A stretch of 64,000 bases of DNA, taken from positions 1,488,001-1,552,000 of the forward strand of contig NZ_CP114176.1 in NCBI RefSeq assembly GCF_027186265.1, written 5' to 3'. The position numbers and the translations under genes were made by a program. The DNA is from Lentibacillus daqui. GTDB taxonomy: Bacteria; Bacillota; Bacilli; Bacillales; Amphibacillaceae. Below are positions 44,275 to 52,519 of the stretch, one piece after another (within the stretch, counting starts at the first letter, position 1; each line of letters opens with the position of its first letter). The notes under the pieces are model-generated. The model did not search any database. It saw nothing but the letters and a program-made list of their open reading frames with translations, and was not told the origin of the DNA.

Positions 44275-45064
44275 GGCAATTGTCATTACTTCCGGTAAAG
44301 GCGGCGTTGGTAAAACAACCTCTACAGCGAATATTGGTACAGCCCTTGCGTTAATGGACAAGAAGGTTTGTTTGATTGACACAGACATTGGCTTACGTAA
44401 TCTTGATGTTGTAATGGGACTTGAGAACCGGATTATCTTTGATATTGTTGATGTTATCGAAGGCCGCTGTAAGTTAAGACAAGCTTTGATAAAAGACAAA
44501 CGTTTTGACTATTTAACGTTACTCCCTGCTTCACAGACAAGTGATAAAGCGGTCGGTACAACGGAAAACATGAAAGAAATTATTGCCGAATTAAAGCAGG
44601 AATATGATTATATCCTTATTGATTGTCCAGCGGGTATTGAGCAAGGTTTCCAGAATGCGGTTGCTGGAGCCGATAAAGCAATTGTTGTGACTACACCGGA
44701 AAAAGCTAGTGTCCGGGACGCTGATCGGATCATTGGACTTTTGGAAAAGGAAGATATCGAATCACCCAAATTGGTTATTAACCGAATTCGTAACCATATG
44801 ATGAAAAATGGTGACATGCTTGATGTTGATGAAATCATTCAAATCCTGTCGATTGATTTGATCGGAATTGTAGTTGATGATGATGCGGTTATTAAAGCAT
44901 CACATACGGGGGAACCAGTTGCCTTTCATCCTGGATCAAAACCATCTATCAGCTACCGTAATATTGCCAGAAGAATTCTTGGAGAAACTGTTCCATTACA
45001 ATCACTGGAGGAGCAAAAAGGATTGCTTGGACGTATGAAAAAGTTTTTTGGAATACGGTCATAG
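44267..45064 (+). CDS. minD: Septum site-determining ATPase MinD
   Basis: MinD is the membrane-binding ATPase that recruits MinC. The deviant Walker A GKGGVGKTT is at about residues 10-18. VCLIDTDIGLRNLDVVMG and IDCPAGIEQGF are conserved. A C-terminal amphipathic membrane anchor is visible (LLGRMKKFFGIRS). It has 265 residues. The ATG at 44267 has AAAGGAG; the open frame extends further upstream inside minC but without support. Confidence 0.97.
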   Translation: MGEAIVITSGKGGVGKTTSTANIGTALALMDKKVCLIDTDIGLRNLDVVMGLENRIIFDIVDVIEGRCKLRQALIKDKRFDYLTLLPASQTSDKAVGTTENMKEIIAELKQEYDYILIDCPAGIEQGFQNAVAGADKAIVVTTPEKASVRDADRIIGLLEKEDIESPKLVINRIRNHMMKNGDMLDVDEIIQILSIDLIGIVVDDDAVIKASHTGEPVAFHPGSKPSISYRNIARRILGETVPLQSLEEQKGLLGRMKKFFGIRS

Positions 45065-45127
45065 TCTTTAATAAAGAAACTGTTAAAAGCAATGGAGAAT
45101 AACGAACTTCTTCATTGCATTTTTGTC

Positions 45128-45222
45128 ACGCATTAACGGGCTGTAAATACCCCCACCTCTATAAATGAGAGTAACCAAAAACTTAGAAGGTGGGGGATAA
45201 ACAGCCCGTAAATTCCTGATTC
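45128..45222 (+). repeat. R3 repeat copy a (long hairpin)
   Basis: CGGGCTGT (45137-45144) pairs with ACAGCCCG (45201-45208). CCCCCACCT (45150-45158) pairs with AGGTGGGGG (45188-45196). The flanks CACGCATTAA and AAATTCCTGATT are shared with copy b at 54961. Confidence 0.8.
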
Positions 45223-45230
45223 TGTTCGGG

Positions 45231-45288
45231 CCTGCACGAGGCAGGTCACAAAGGCGTTGCAACAGGATGTTGCGAATTTAGCCTTTGT
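45231..45288 (+). ncRNA. Structured module, free copy
   Basis: CCTGC (45231-45235) pairs with GCAGG (45241-45245). ACAAAGGC (45248-45255) pairs with GCCTTTGT (45281-45288), enclosing GCAAC (45259-45263) with GTTGC (45269-45273) and loop AGGAT. A 10-bp hairpin, CAGTGGGGGT with ACCCCCACTG (45299-45327), follows. It has the same arrangement as the module in R1 copy c, but here no R1 ends are seen. Confidence 0.45.
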
Positions 45289-45381
45289 TCCTCTGGATCA
45301 GTGGGGGTGGAAAGGAAACCCCCACTGAATGAAGTTTCACTTTATATAGGATGTGCAAACTATTCTCATCGGCTCTTCGTA

Positions 45382-45410
45382 TCATAACTTGTCCTTGTCT
45401 CACATACAAT
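45382..45410 (+). promoter_or_regulatory. SigE-type promoter of spoIVFAB
   Basis: CATACAAT (45403-45410) matches the SigE -10 consensus perfectly, and TCATAAC (45382-45388) is a fair -35 at a 14-base spacing. The spoIVF operon is SigE-dependent in B. subtilis. Confidence 0.72.
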
Positions 45411-45439
45411 TGTAAAAAAGTCTGATGAGGATGAGGATT

Positions 45440-46231
45440 ATGAGTAAAGGGGTTAAACAAGTTCGAAAATCTATTGAACAGCGGAAAAAGAAACAACGAA
45501 CGTTAAACACCACAGAATTACAGCACAAAAAAGTAAATCCGGTTTTTCCACAAGAAGAGGAAAAACATGGATATTATCCTTCCTTGCCAAGTGATTTGGA
45601 ACAAACCCAAAAGACAAGCCGGGGCAAGCTAGTATCAGGAGTAGTGCTGAAAGGAATTCTGTCCGTTATATTGTTTTTCGGTGCAGCACTATTATATCAA
45701 TCTGGTAATGGTTATTTACAGAAACCGGCAGCATGGACAGCCGCCGCTTTAACGAAGGAATTTCCCTTTGCCCGGGCTAATCAATGGTATCAAGAAACAT
45801 TCGGTGAGCCTTTAGCATTGACGCCTAAGGATAAAACAGCAGAGAACACGGAACAAACAGCAGATGCGGGAGTATTAGCTCTTCCCGTTAATGGAACCGT
45901 CGAGGAATCATTCCAGGCAAACGGGTCCGGAATCAAGATTGCTACAACAGATTCGGCAGATGTTTCTGCATTGCGAGAAGGGGTTGTTGTTTTTGCGGGA
46001 AATGATCGAAAGACTGATAAAACTGTAGTTGTCCAGCATACAGATGGAAGTTTGTCAACGTATGGTTATTTGAAGTCAATTGATGTCCATTTATATCAAT
46101 ATGTCACAGATCATGAACGCCTGGGGAAATTTGTGCCGGATGAAGCAAATAAAGCCGTATTTTTTGCAATTGAAAAGGACAATCAATATGTTGATCCGGT
46201 ACAGGTAATTAAAGTTGATGACACTCCGTAA
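45440..46231 (+). CDS. spoIVFA: Stage IV sporulation protein FA
   Basis: SpoIVFA holds SpoIVFB and BofA together in the outer forespore membrane and keeps the protease inactive until signalled. The 263-residue protein has a basic N-terminus, one membrane span (SGVVLKGILSVILFFGAALL) and a C-terminal M23/LytM-like domain (GIKIATTDSADVSALREGVV to DGSLSTYGYL). ATG 45440 follows GAGGATGAGG. The gene overlaps spoIVFB. Confidence 0.93.
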   Translation: MSKGVKQVRKSIEQRKKKQRTLNTTELQHKKVNPVFPQEEEKHGYYPSLPSDLEQTQKTSRGKLVSGVVLKGILSVILFFGAALLYQSGNGYLQKPAAWTAAALTKEFPFARANQWYQETFGEPLALTPKDKTAENTEQTADAGVLALPVNGTVEESFQANGSGIKIATTDSADVSALREGVVVFAGNDRKTDKTVVVQHTDGSLSTYGYLKSIDVHLYQYVTDHERLGKFVPDEANKAVFFAIEKDNQYVDPVQVIKVDDTP

Positions 46232-47081
46232 TTATGTACCGGCCATTCATATTCATCCAATTCTCCTGGTGTTTATTGCCATATCTTTTTTTACTGGAAC
46301 ATTTGTTGAGTTATTTATTATTTTAGCCATTGTTTTGATCCATGAATTAGGACATTATACAATGGCCACCCTTTTTAAATGGCGAATCCGCAGTATCATG
46401 TTATGGATTTTTGGCGGGGTCATGGACACAGATGAACACGGAAACCGCCCATTACGTGAGGAGATGCTTGTTACTATTGCGGGTCCCTTTCAACATATAT
46501 TGATCTATGGTATTATCTGGCTCATTGCAGTGAATGAATTATTACCATCATCCATCATTTTGTTAATGGTTCACTACAATACACTGATTCTTTTGTTCAA
46601 TCTAATTCCAATTTGGCCGCTTGACGGTGGTAAGTTTCTGTTTCTGTTATTATCTTCTTTTTTGGCTTATCGGACAGCCTATAATCGAACATTGCTTATT
46701 TCTTTGATTTTTTGCTCGATCTTCTTATTATTGCAATTGTTTGTTTTTCCATTTACATTGAGTTCGGTTTTGCTTATTCTGTTTTTGCTGAAGGAAAACA
46801 GGATGGATTGGAAACAACGGTATTATGTTTTCATGCGCTTTTTAATCAAAAGGTATCAGGGGGAAACTCCCATAAAAGGAATACGATCCATTGTTGTATC
46901 GTGTGAAAATAGTTTAATGGATGTATTTTCCCGGTTCCATAGGGAAAGGGAACATGCTATTTATATTAAATTTCCGGGTGACAATCGAAAAACGATGGCT
47001 GAAAAAGATTGTTTGCAGCATTTCTTTTATGAGAAACAGTTTGATAAATCAATTGGTGAAATAGCTCGTTATTTGGATTAA
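46218..47081 (+). CDS. spoIVFB: Sporulation intramembrane metalloprotease SpoIVFB
   Basis: SpoIVFB is the site-2-protease that cleaves pro-SigK. HELGH is at residues 42-46 inside a membrane span. The third zinc ligand is in NLIPIWPLDGG. Several membrane helices follow, then a cytosolic CBS-like C-terminus of about 90 residues. It has 287 residues. The start lies inside the end of spoIVFA (TTG ATG); I prefer the ATG. Its usual partner BofA is not in this window. Confidence 0.95.
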   Translation: MTLRNYVPAIHIHPILLVFIAISFFTGTFVELFIILAIVLIHELGHYTMATLFKWRIRSIMLWIFGGVMDTDEHGNRPLREEMLVTIAGPFQHILIYGIIWLIAVNELLPSSIILLMVHYNTLILLFNLIPIWPLDGGKFLFLLLSSFLAYRTAYNRTLLISLIFCSIFLLLQLFVFPFTLSSVLLILFLLKENRMDWKQRYYVFMRFLIKRYQGETPIKGIRSIVVSCENSLMDVFSRFHREREHAIYIKFPGDNRKTMAEKDCLQHFFYEKQFDKSIGEIARYLD

Positions 47082-47137
47082 TGTAAAGTAACAGTTCGTT
47101 TATACGCAATAAGTAGATGATTAGCTGTGTTAGCCAC

Positions 47138-47167
47138 TTGACAAAGAGTGTTTGAACATGCTAATAT
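47138..47167 (+). promoter_or_regulatory. SigA promoter of rplU-prp-rpmA
   Basis: TTGACA (47138-47143) and TAATAT (47162-47167) are 18 bases apart, just before the L21 leader. Confidence 0.72.
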
Positions 47168-47183
47168 CGATACGTTATTTATC

Positions 47184-47303
47184 GTAGCACCAATGCTACA
47201 ACCGCACAGAACAGGTGAAACTAAAGCGTATGCTGAATGCTAGTTTAAACTCAATTTTTTGGGTACCTGCGATGGCGAGTCTGAGTCTTAAGGAGGTGCA
47301 GAA
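47184..47303 (+). promoter_or_regulatory. L21 leader RNA
   Basis: GTAGCA (47184-47189) pairs with TGCTAC (47194-47199). AAACTA and TAGTTT enclose a second helix. The 120-base leader directly before rplU agrees in position and general form with the L21 leader described in Bacillus, thought to be bound by L21 for autoregulation. I could not score it against the covariance model. Confidence 0.7.
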
Positions 47304-47612
47304 ATGTACGCAATTATTGAAACTGGTGGAAAACAAATCAAGGTTACAGAAGGCCAGGAAATTTACGTGGAAAAGGTTGCTGCCGAGACAAATGAATCGG
47401 TAACCTTTGATAAAGTGCTTTTCGTGGGTGGTGACGATGTGAAAGTCGGTGCTCCATATGTTGATGGTGCTAGTGTAACTGCAAAGGTGGAAAAGCAAGG
47501 ACGGGAAAAGAAAATTACCGTGTTCAAATATAAGCCGAAGAAAAATTACCACCGTAAACAAGGTCATCGTCAACCATACACAAAACTTGTTGTCGAAAAA
47601 ATAAATGCATAG
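47304..47612 (+). CDS. rplU: 50S ribosomal protein L21
   Basis: L21 binds 23S rRNA domain I. The 102-residue protein begins MYAIIETGGKQIKVTEGQE and ends with FKYKPKKNYHRKQGHRQPYT, both family signatures. AAGGAGGTG precedes the ATG. It is the first gene of rplU-prp-rpmA. Confidence 0.98.
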   Translation: MYAIIETGGKQIKVTEGQEIYVEKVAAETNESVTFDKVLFVGGDDVKVGAPYVDGASVTAKVEKQGREKKITVFKYKPKKNYHRKQGHRQPYTKLVVEKINA

Positions 47613-47621
47613 GGTTAAGAT

Positions 47622-47951
47622 ATGATTGATATAACTATATTCAGGTCAAATAACCAAATGACGGCATTTGAAATTTCCGGACATGCTGATAGTGGCCCCT
47701 ATGGTTATGATTTGGTTTGTGCAGGAGTATCAGCAGTTTCCTTTGGTGCTATAAACGCTGTATTGGAAATATGCAGGATTGATCTTGATATTATGCAAGG
47801 TGATGAGGGTGGTTACCTTCATGTTGTACTTCCAGACGATCTGGAGCCTGAGGTAATGGAAAAGGTACAGCTCCTGTTTGAGGGAATGATCGTTTCATTA
47901 AAAACGATCGCTAACGATTATAGTCAATTTATCAGGATACAGGACAAATAG
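47622..47951 (+). CDS. prp: L27-processing cysteine protease Prp
   Basis: Prp removes the N-terminal extension of L27 in Firmicutes. The 109-residue protein has the catalytic His in SGHADSGPYGYD (residue 21) and Cys in LVCAGVSAVSFG (residue 33). It lies between rplU and rpmA as in B. subtilis (ysxB). Its substrate site is present in the next gene. Confidence 0.95.
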   Translation: MIDITIFRSNNQMTAFEISGHADSGPYGYDLVCAGVSAVSFGAINAVLEICRIDLDIMQGDEGGYLHVVLPDDLEPEVMEKVQLLFEGMIVSLKTIANDYSQFIRIQDK

Positions 47952-47965
47952 GGAGGTGTAATCAT

Positions 47966-48256
47966 ATGCTACGTCTAAATTTACAGTTCTTCTCACAGAA
48001 AAAAGGTGTTGGTAGTACAAAGAACGGTCGTGACTCTGAGTCAAAGCGTCTTGGTGCAAAACGCGCTGATGGTCAATTTGTAACGGGTGGGTCTATTCTT
48101 TTCCGCCAACGTGGAACAAAGATTTATCCAGGTGAAAATGTAGGTCGCGGTGGAGATGACACACTTTTTGCCAAGGCTGATGGTGTTGTTAAATTCGAAC
48201 GCTTTGGCCGTGATCGTAAAAAAGTTAGTGTTTACCCTGTAGCACAGGAAGCTTAA
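47966..48256 (+). CDS. rpmA: 50S ribosomal protein L27 with cleavable N-terminus
   Basis: L27 reaches into the peptidyl transferase centre. The N-terminus MLRLNLQFFSQKKGVGSTKN carries the Firmicute-specific extension; Prp is expected to cut after Phe9 (LQFF/S). The protein has 96 residues and contains DSESKRLGAKRADGQFV and GTKIYPGENVGRGGDDTLFA. GGGAGGTG precedes the ATG. It ends the operon at a very strong terminator. Confidence 0.98.
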   Translation: MLRLNLQFFSQKKGVGSTKNGRDSESKRLGAKRADGQFVTGGSILFRQRGTKIYPGENVGRGGDDTLFAKADGVVKFERFGRDRKKVSVYPVAQEA

Positions 48257-48285
48257 TCTAAGAACCCGAATAAAAAAGGATGTTC

Positions 48286-48332
48286 AAAAAAGGGGAGAAT
48301 CAGAGTATAACTGATTCTCCCCTTTTTTGATA
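48286..48332 (+). terminator. Terminator of rplU-prp-rpmA
   Basis: AAAAAAGGGGAGAATCAG (48286-48303) pairs over 18 bp with CTGATTCTCCCCTTTTTT (48311-48328). It begins with GGATGTTCAAAAAA, the R1 end sequence, so one arm may derive from an R1 end. Confidence 0.95.
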
Positions 48333-48364
48333 AAAACTCCGACCTTATTATTTGGGGTCATCAT

Positions 48365-48504
48365 CAAAATCCATGGTTGAAATTAATGAATAAAAATGGT
48401 AATGATAAACTAGCCAGCGAAGGAAAAACACGGAAAGCGTAGTGTTTTTCCGTAGCGATCGCCAATATCAAAATTACATCTAATCCGTCAACCATAGATT
48501 TTGG
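48365..48504 (+). repeat. R2 repeat copy b (complete, inverted ends)
   Basis: CAAAATCCATGGTTGA (48365-48380) and TCAACCATAGATTTTGG (48488-48504) are inverted copies with one mismatch. The internal GAAAAACAC (48423-48431) and GTGTTTTTC (48442-48450) form a hairpin. ATTATTTGG-like sequence lies on both outer sides (near 48349 and 48513), possibly a target duplication. About 140 bases, no coding capacity: a MITE-like element. Confidence 0.8.
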
Positions 48505-48574
48505 TTAAGAGCCATTATTTGGTCAGAGTATTTAATATCAGGACAATCCGAGGTATGCACTTAATCAATATTTC

Positions 48575-48583
48575 TGCTATAAT
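48575..48583 (+). promoter_or_regulatory. Extended -10 candidate for spo0B
   Basis: TG, one base and TATAAT (48578-48583) lie 26 bases before the spo0B start. No clear -35. Confidence 0.45.
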
Positions 48584-48609
48584 TTTGATATTACTGGGGA
48601 GGGGAAAAC

Positions 48610-49131
48610 TTGAATGAACGAGAAATGGTCGAATTATTAAGATTGTACAGACATGATCTGATGAATGATTTGCAAATTGTACAAGGATATGCATCAATGG
48701 AAAAAATGGATAAGGTTAAACAAAAGTTAGCTTCATTGATGAATTATTTTAACGAGGAAAGAAAATTAATGCGTTTGGATATGCCCAAGTTCACCCTTTG
48801 GCTGATTTGTTTTAACTCTGTACATACAAATATCCGGTTGTCTTATCATATAAACATGAATCCCATTAACCTGCAAGCAATCGATCAAACGCTGGTAGAA
48901 GAATGTCAGTCCGTTGTTGAAATGGTCAAACGTCTTGGTAATGACATGGAAATGTATAAGGGCATTCTTGATTTAAATTGTACGGACACTACTTTAAAAG
49001 TAACCTTTTCCCTGGAAGGAAATTTCACAGAAGACACTTCCATTGATGAAGAGAGATTTCCGGATTATTGGGAATTCAGTAAAACGAAAGACGCAGTGAA
49101 CTGTACTATATCACTTCCGATAACGAAATGA
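48610..49131 (+). CDS. spo0B: Sporulation initiation phosphotransferase Spo0B
   Basis: Spo0B passes phosphate from Spo0F to Spo0A in the phosphorelay. The phosphorylated His is in YRHDLMNDLQIVQGY (His15 here; the N-terminus is shorter than in B. subtilis). A two-helix hairpin and a degenerate kinase-like C-terminal domain follow. It has 173 residues. The TTG at 48610 is the only in-frame start with the GGGGAGGGG site. Its stop lies in the ribosome binding region of obg. Confidence 0.92.
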   Translation: MNEREMVELLRLYRHDLMNDLQIVQGYASMEKMDKVKQKLASLMNYFNEERKLMRLDMPKFTLWLICFNSVHTNIRLSYHINMNPINLQAIDQTLVEECQSVVEMVKRLGNDMEMYKGILDLNCTDTTLKVTFSLEGNFTEDTSIDEERFPDYWEFSKTKDAVNCTISLPITK

Positions 49132-49141
49132 GGTATGATCA

Positions 49142-50425
49142 ATGTTTGTAGATCAGGTTAACGTATACATAAAGGCTGGTGACGGAGGTAACGGGCTGGT
49201 TGCTTATCGACGGGAAAAATATGTGCCAAAGGGCGGTCCTGCTGGTGGTGACGGCGGTAATGGTGGTGATGTCGTATTTGAGGTGGATGAAGGATTAAAT
49301 ACGCTTATGGATTTTCGCTACAATCGGCATTTCAAAGCAAAACGAGGCGAAAATGGCATGAGCAAAAACCAGCACGGCAAAAATGCGAATCCGTTGATTG
49401 TGCCTGTACCACCCGGAACAACTGTAACTGACATTGATACAAATGAAATTATTGCGGATCTTACCCACCATAAGCAGCAAGCAATCATTGCGCACGGTGG
49501 ACGTGGAGGCAGAGGGAATTCCCGATTTGCCACACCCAGGAATACAGCACCTGAATTTGCTGAAAATGGCGAACCGGGACAAGAGCGCAATATCAAGGTC
49601 GAATTAAAATTAATTGCCGACGTTGGCCTCGTTGGATTTCCAAGTGTCGGCAAGTCAACTTTTATTTCGGTTGCAAGTGCAGCAAAGCCAAAAATTGCCG
49701 CGTATCATTTTACAACATTATCCCCCAATTTGGGTGTAGTAGATACGGACGACCATCGCAGCTTTGTGATGGCCGATTTACCTGGACTAATAGAGGGAGC
49801 ACATGCGGGGGTAGGTTTGGGACATCAGTTCTTGCGTCACATCGAACGGACAAGAGTTATTGTGCACATCATTGATATGGCAAGTACAGAGGGACGAGAC
49901 CCGTATGAGGATTACCAAAAAATCAACCTGGAATTAAAGGAATACGATGAGAAATTAATGGATCGTCCACAAATCATTGCCGCCAACAAAATGGACATGC
50001 CGTATGCCGAAGAAAATTTACAACACTTTAAGGAAAAATTGACGGATGATTTTCCTGTCTATCCAATTTCTGCATTAACGAAAGAAGGACTACGGGAAAT
50101 TTTGTTTGCAATTGCCGATGCACTCGATAAAGTGCCGAAAAAAATGATGCCGGAAATAAGCGAAACGGAAGAGGAAGTCGTTTACCGGTATCAACGCCCA
50201 CAGGCAGCATTTCATATTACCCGGGATGATGATGGTGCGTTTGTTCTTTCTGGAGATAAAATTGAAAAGCTGTTTAAAATGACCGATTTTAATCGGGATG
50301 AGGCGGTTCAACGGTTTTCCCGCCAGTTAAGGGGAATGGGTGTAGATGATGCACTCAGAAAGCGGGGAGCTAAAGATGGGGACACAGTTCGATTGCTGGA
50401 TTATGAATTTGAATTTATCGAGTAA
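49142..50425 (+). CDS. obg: Spo0B-associated GTPase Obg
   Basis: Obg is an essential GTPase tied to 50S assembly and stress or sporulation control. The Gly-rich Obg fold is at the N-terminus (GGNGLVAYRREKYVPKGGPA). The G domain has GFPSVGKSTF, DLPGLIEGAH and NKMD. A C-terminal OCT domain ends with RLLDYEFEFIE. It has 427 residues. The spo0B-obg pair is conserved. Confidence 0.97.
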   Translation: MFVDQVNVYIKAGDGGNGLVAYRREKYVPKGGPAGGDGGNGGDVVFEVDEGLNTLMDFRYNRHFKAKRGENGMSKNQHGKNANPLIVPVPPGTTVTDIDTNEIIADLTHHKQQAIIAHGGRGGRGNSRFATPRNTAPEFAENGEPGQERNIKVELKLIADVGLVGFPSVGKSTFISVASAAKPKIAAYHFTTLSPNLGVVDTDDHRSFVMADLPGLIEGAHAGVGLGHQFLRHIERTRVIVHIIDMASTEGRDPYEDYQKINLELKEYDEKLMDRPQIIAANKMDMPYAEENLQHFKEKLTDDFPVYPISALTKEGLREILFAIADALDKVPKKMMPEISETEEEVVYRYQRPQAAFHITRDDDGAFVLSGDKIEKLFKMTDFNRDEAVQRFSRQLRGMGVDDALRKRGAKDGDTVRLLDYEFEFIE

Positions 50426-50464
50426 TTCATGCGCTCCAAGATTAAAGACAAGGGGTAGATTTGA

Positions 50465-51319
50465 TTGACATTAAGGATAGGATATTTGGGACCGAAAGGA
50501 ACGTTTACAAAATTGGCAGTTGACCTTATATTTGATGGAGAAACGACAAAGGGTTTTGAAACAATTCCTGATTGTATTGATGCTGTGGACCGGAATGAAA
50601 TTGATGTTGGAGTTGTCCCGCTGGAAAATACGATTGAGGGAACGGTATCACTGACGGTGGATTATTTGGTGCATCAGGTACGGCTTCCAATTGTTGCCGA
50701 AATAGTCGTTCCCATTCAACAACATTTACTTGTTCGACCGGAATTCGCTGGTGAGGTAACGGAATTAACCGAAATCTATTCGCATAGTCATGCAATTGCG
50801 CAATGTCATCAGTATATTCATAAATACATACCACAAGCGGTCATTCATTTTACATCGTCAACAGGAAAGGCAGCTGAATTAGTAAGCACGAGTAATAAAA
50901 GAATAGCTGCAATTGGCAATCGGCTGGCTGCAAAAGAATTTGGGTTATCGATTTATCAGAAAAATATTCACGATTATGCAAATAACCAAACTCGGTTTGC
51001 AGTGTTGACGAAGGATAACTGTAAACTTTCCATCCCTCAGGAAATAGAGACAGAGAAGACCAGTCTGTTAATTACATTGCCAAGCGATTATGCGGGGGCA
51101 CTGCATCAAGTGTTGTCTGCTTTTGCATGGCGGAAGATGAATCTTTCAAAAATAGAGTCAAGGCCGATGAAAACAGGATTAGGTAATTATTTTTTTATTG
51201 TGGATGTGAACCAGCCCTATGATCATGTATTATTTCCGGGGGTTAAAGCTGAATTGGAAGCACTGGGATGTCATGTAACCATATTGGGTACGTACCCTGT
51301 ATACCAGATGGAACTTTAG
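50465..51319 (+). CDS. pheA: Prephenate dehydratase
   Basis: PheA converts prephenate to phenylpyruvate for phenylalanine. The catalytic TRF motif is in NNQTRFAVL. GYLGPKGTFT and PLENTIEGTVSLTVDYL are conserved, and a C-terminal regulatory ACT domain carries ESRPMKTGLGNYFF. It has 284 residues. The start is TTG. In B. subtilis pheB lies between obg and pheA; it is absent here. Confidence 0.96.
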   Translation: MTLRIGYLGPKGTFTKLAVDLIFDGETTKGFETIPDCIDAVDRNEIDVGVVPLENTIEGTVSLTVDYLVHQVRLPIVAEIVVPIQQHLLVRPEFAGEVTELTEIYSHSHAIAQCHQYIHKYIPQAVIHFTSSTGKAAELVSTSNKRIAAIGNRLAAKEFGLSIYQKNIHDYANNQTRFAVLTKDNCKLSIPQEIETEKTSLLITLPSDYAGALHQVLSAFAWRKMNLSKIESRPMKTGLGNYFFIVDVNQPYDHVLFPGVKAELEALGCHVTILGTYPVYQMEL

Positions 51320-51468
51320 AAATGCAACATATTAATTCGTGCCAGTCAGTGGGGATGAAGCCTCACTGACTGTATTAAATTTTTCTCAACATTTCAAGTC
51401 CAAATGCATATGTTGTTAAAGAGTGATTAGCCCAATTGTAAATAGAATTGAAGGGAGTTTGATTAAAC

Positions 51469-52500
51469 TTGAAAATCCATGTTGTTCAAAAGGGCGATAC
51501 ATTGTGGGAACTTGCCAAAAAATATGGTGTTGATTTTAATGAACTGAAACAGCTTAACCCACAATTATCAAGTCCCGATATGATCATGCCGGGGATGAAA
51601 ATAAAAATACCAGGTTCAACCAAAGCGGTACAAAAAGAAGGTATGAAAGAAACGCACCAACCGGCTGCTCACCCATATAAAGAGATGCAGCAGCCAAAAC
51701 CGATCCCAGTTATTAAAGAAGAACAGAAGGAAAAACCGAAACACGTCCAGCCACATATGCCAATGCAGCCACAGATGCCACCACAACCGCAACCGATCCA
51801 GCCACATATGAATGTAGTACCACAACAGTCTGTAGCACCGCAACAATCTGTCGAGCAAATTCAACCGATTATCCAAATGCCGATCATGGAACAGGAGTTA
51901 AAAAATTATACGTCTGTTAATATTCCGGAAATGCAACATCATCATCATGAAAAACCAAAGAAACATCATAAAAAACCTCAGCATCAGCCAATGCCAATGC
52001 CACAGCCGATGCCAATGCCAATACCGCAGCCAGTGGCCATGGTACCAATGTGTTGTCATGTAGTAAATCCATGTGGTCCGCCACCGATGCCATGTGACTT
52101 TTTTCCAGTAATGGGTGCATTTGATGCAGGGCAGATGCAACCAATGCAACCAATGCATCACTATCACGGCCATGGAAAAATGATGGAATCATCCAGTATG
52201 GAAATGCCAATAAAACCGACACTATCTGCCGGTGAAAAGGATTGCGGCTGTAAAGAAAAAACACCATTTCCGCAATTTTCTCATGAGCACCCGATGCATC
52301 AACCGTTTTACAGCATGCAGTCACCAGATGATTGGCAAGCTTATCCAGAATGGCGGGAACAACAACCTGTACCAACCTATCCACCCCAGTGGTCAATGAC
52401 ACCAGAATATCAACCATTTCCAACACCACCGGGTTATCCAGATTTTTCAGCAGATGACCGGACAGTTGAAGATGATGAGGATGAATCTTCAGGTGAATAA
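51469..52500 (+). CDS. safA: Spore coat assembly protein SafA
   Basis: SafA organises the inner coat and binds SpoVID and cortex peptidoglycan. The N-terminal LysM domain covers about residues 1-48 (KGDTLWELAKKYGVDFNELK). After it the protein is low complexity, rich in Pro, Gln, Met and His (MPMPQPMPMPIPQP, HHHHEKPKKHHKKP). CHVVNPCGPPPMPC and CGCKEK give cysteines for crosslinking. It has 343 residues. The start is TTG after AAGGGAG. A long reverse-strand open frame here is a composition shadow. Confidence 0.9.
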   Translation: MKIHVVQKGDTLWELAKKYGVDFNELKQLNPQLSSPDMIMPGMKIKIPGSTKAVQKEGMKETHQPAAHPYKEMQQPKPIPVIKEEQKEKPKHVQPHMPMQPQMPPQPQPIQPHMNVVPQQSVAPQQSVEQIQPIIQMPIMEQELKNYTSVNIPEMQHHHHEKPKKHHKKPQHQPMPMPQPMPMPIPQPVAMVPMCCHVVNPCGPPPMPCDFFPVMGAFDAGQMQPMQPMHHYHGHGKMMESSSMEMPIKPTLSAGEKDCGCKEKTPFPQFSHEHPMHQPFYSMQSPDDWQAYPEWREQQPVPTYPPQWSMTPEYQPFPTPPGYPDFSADDRTVEDDEDESSGE

Positions 52501-52519
52501 GTATAATCAAGGAGACGAG

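Noticed and set aside
45231..45327. CRISPR-like or attachment-site reading of the hairpin cluster
   Set aside because: The units are not regularly spaced direct repeats and no cas or integrase gene is near; they are different hairpins.
51917..52510. Reverse-strand open frame of 197 codons over safA
   Set aside because: Low-complexity coding sequence of safA leaves the opposite strand open; no start site or family supports it.
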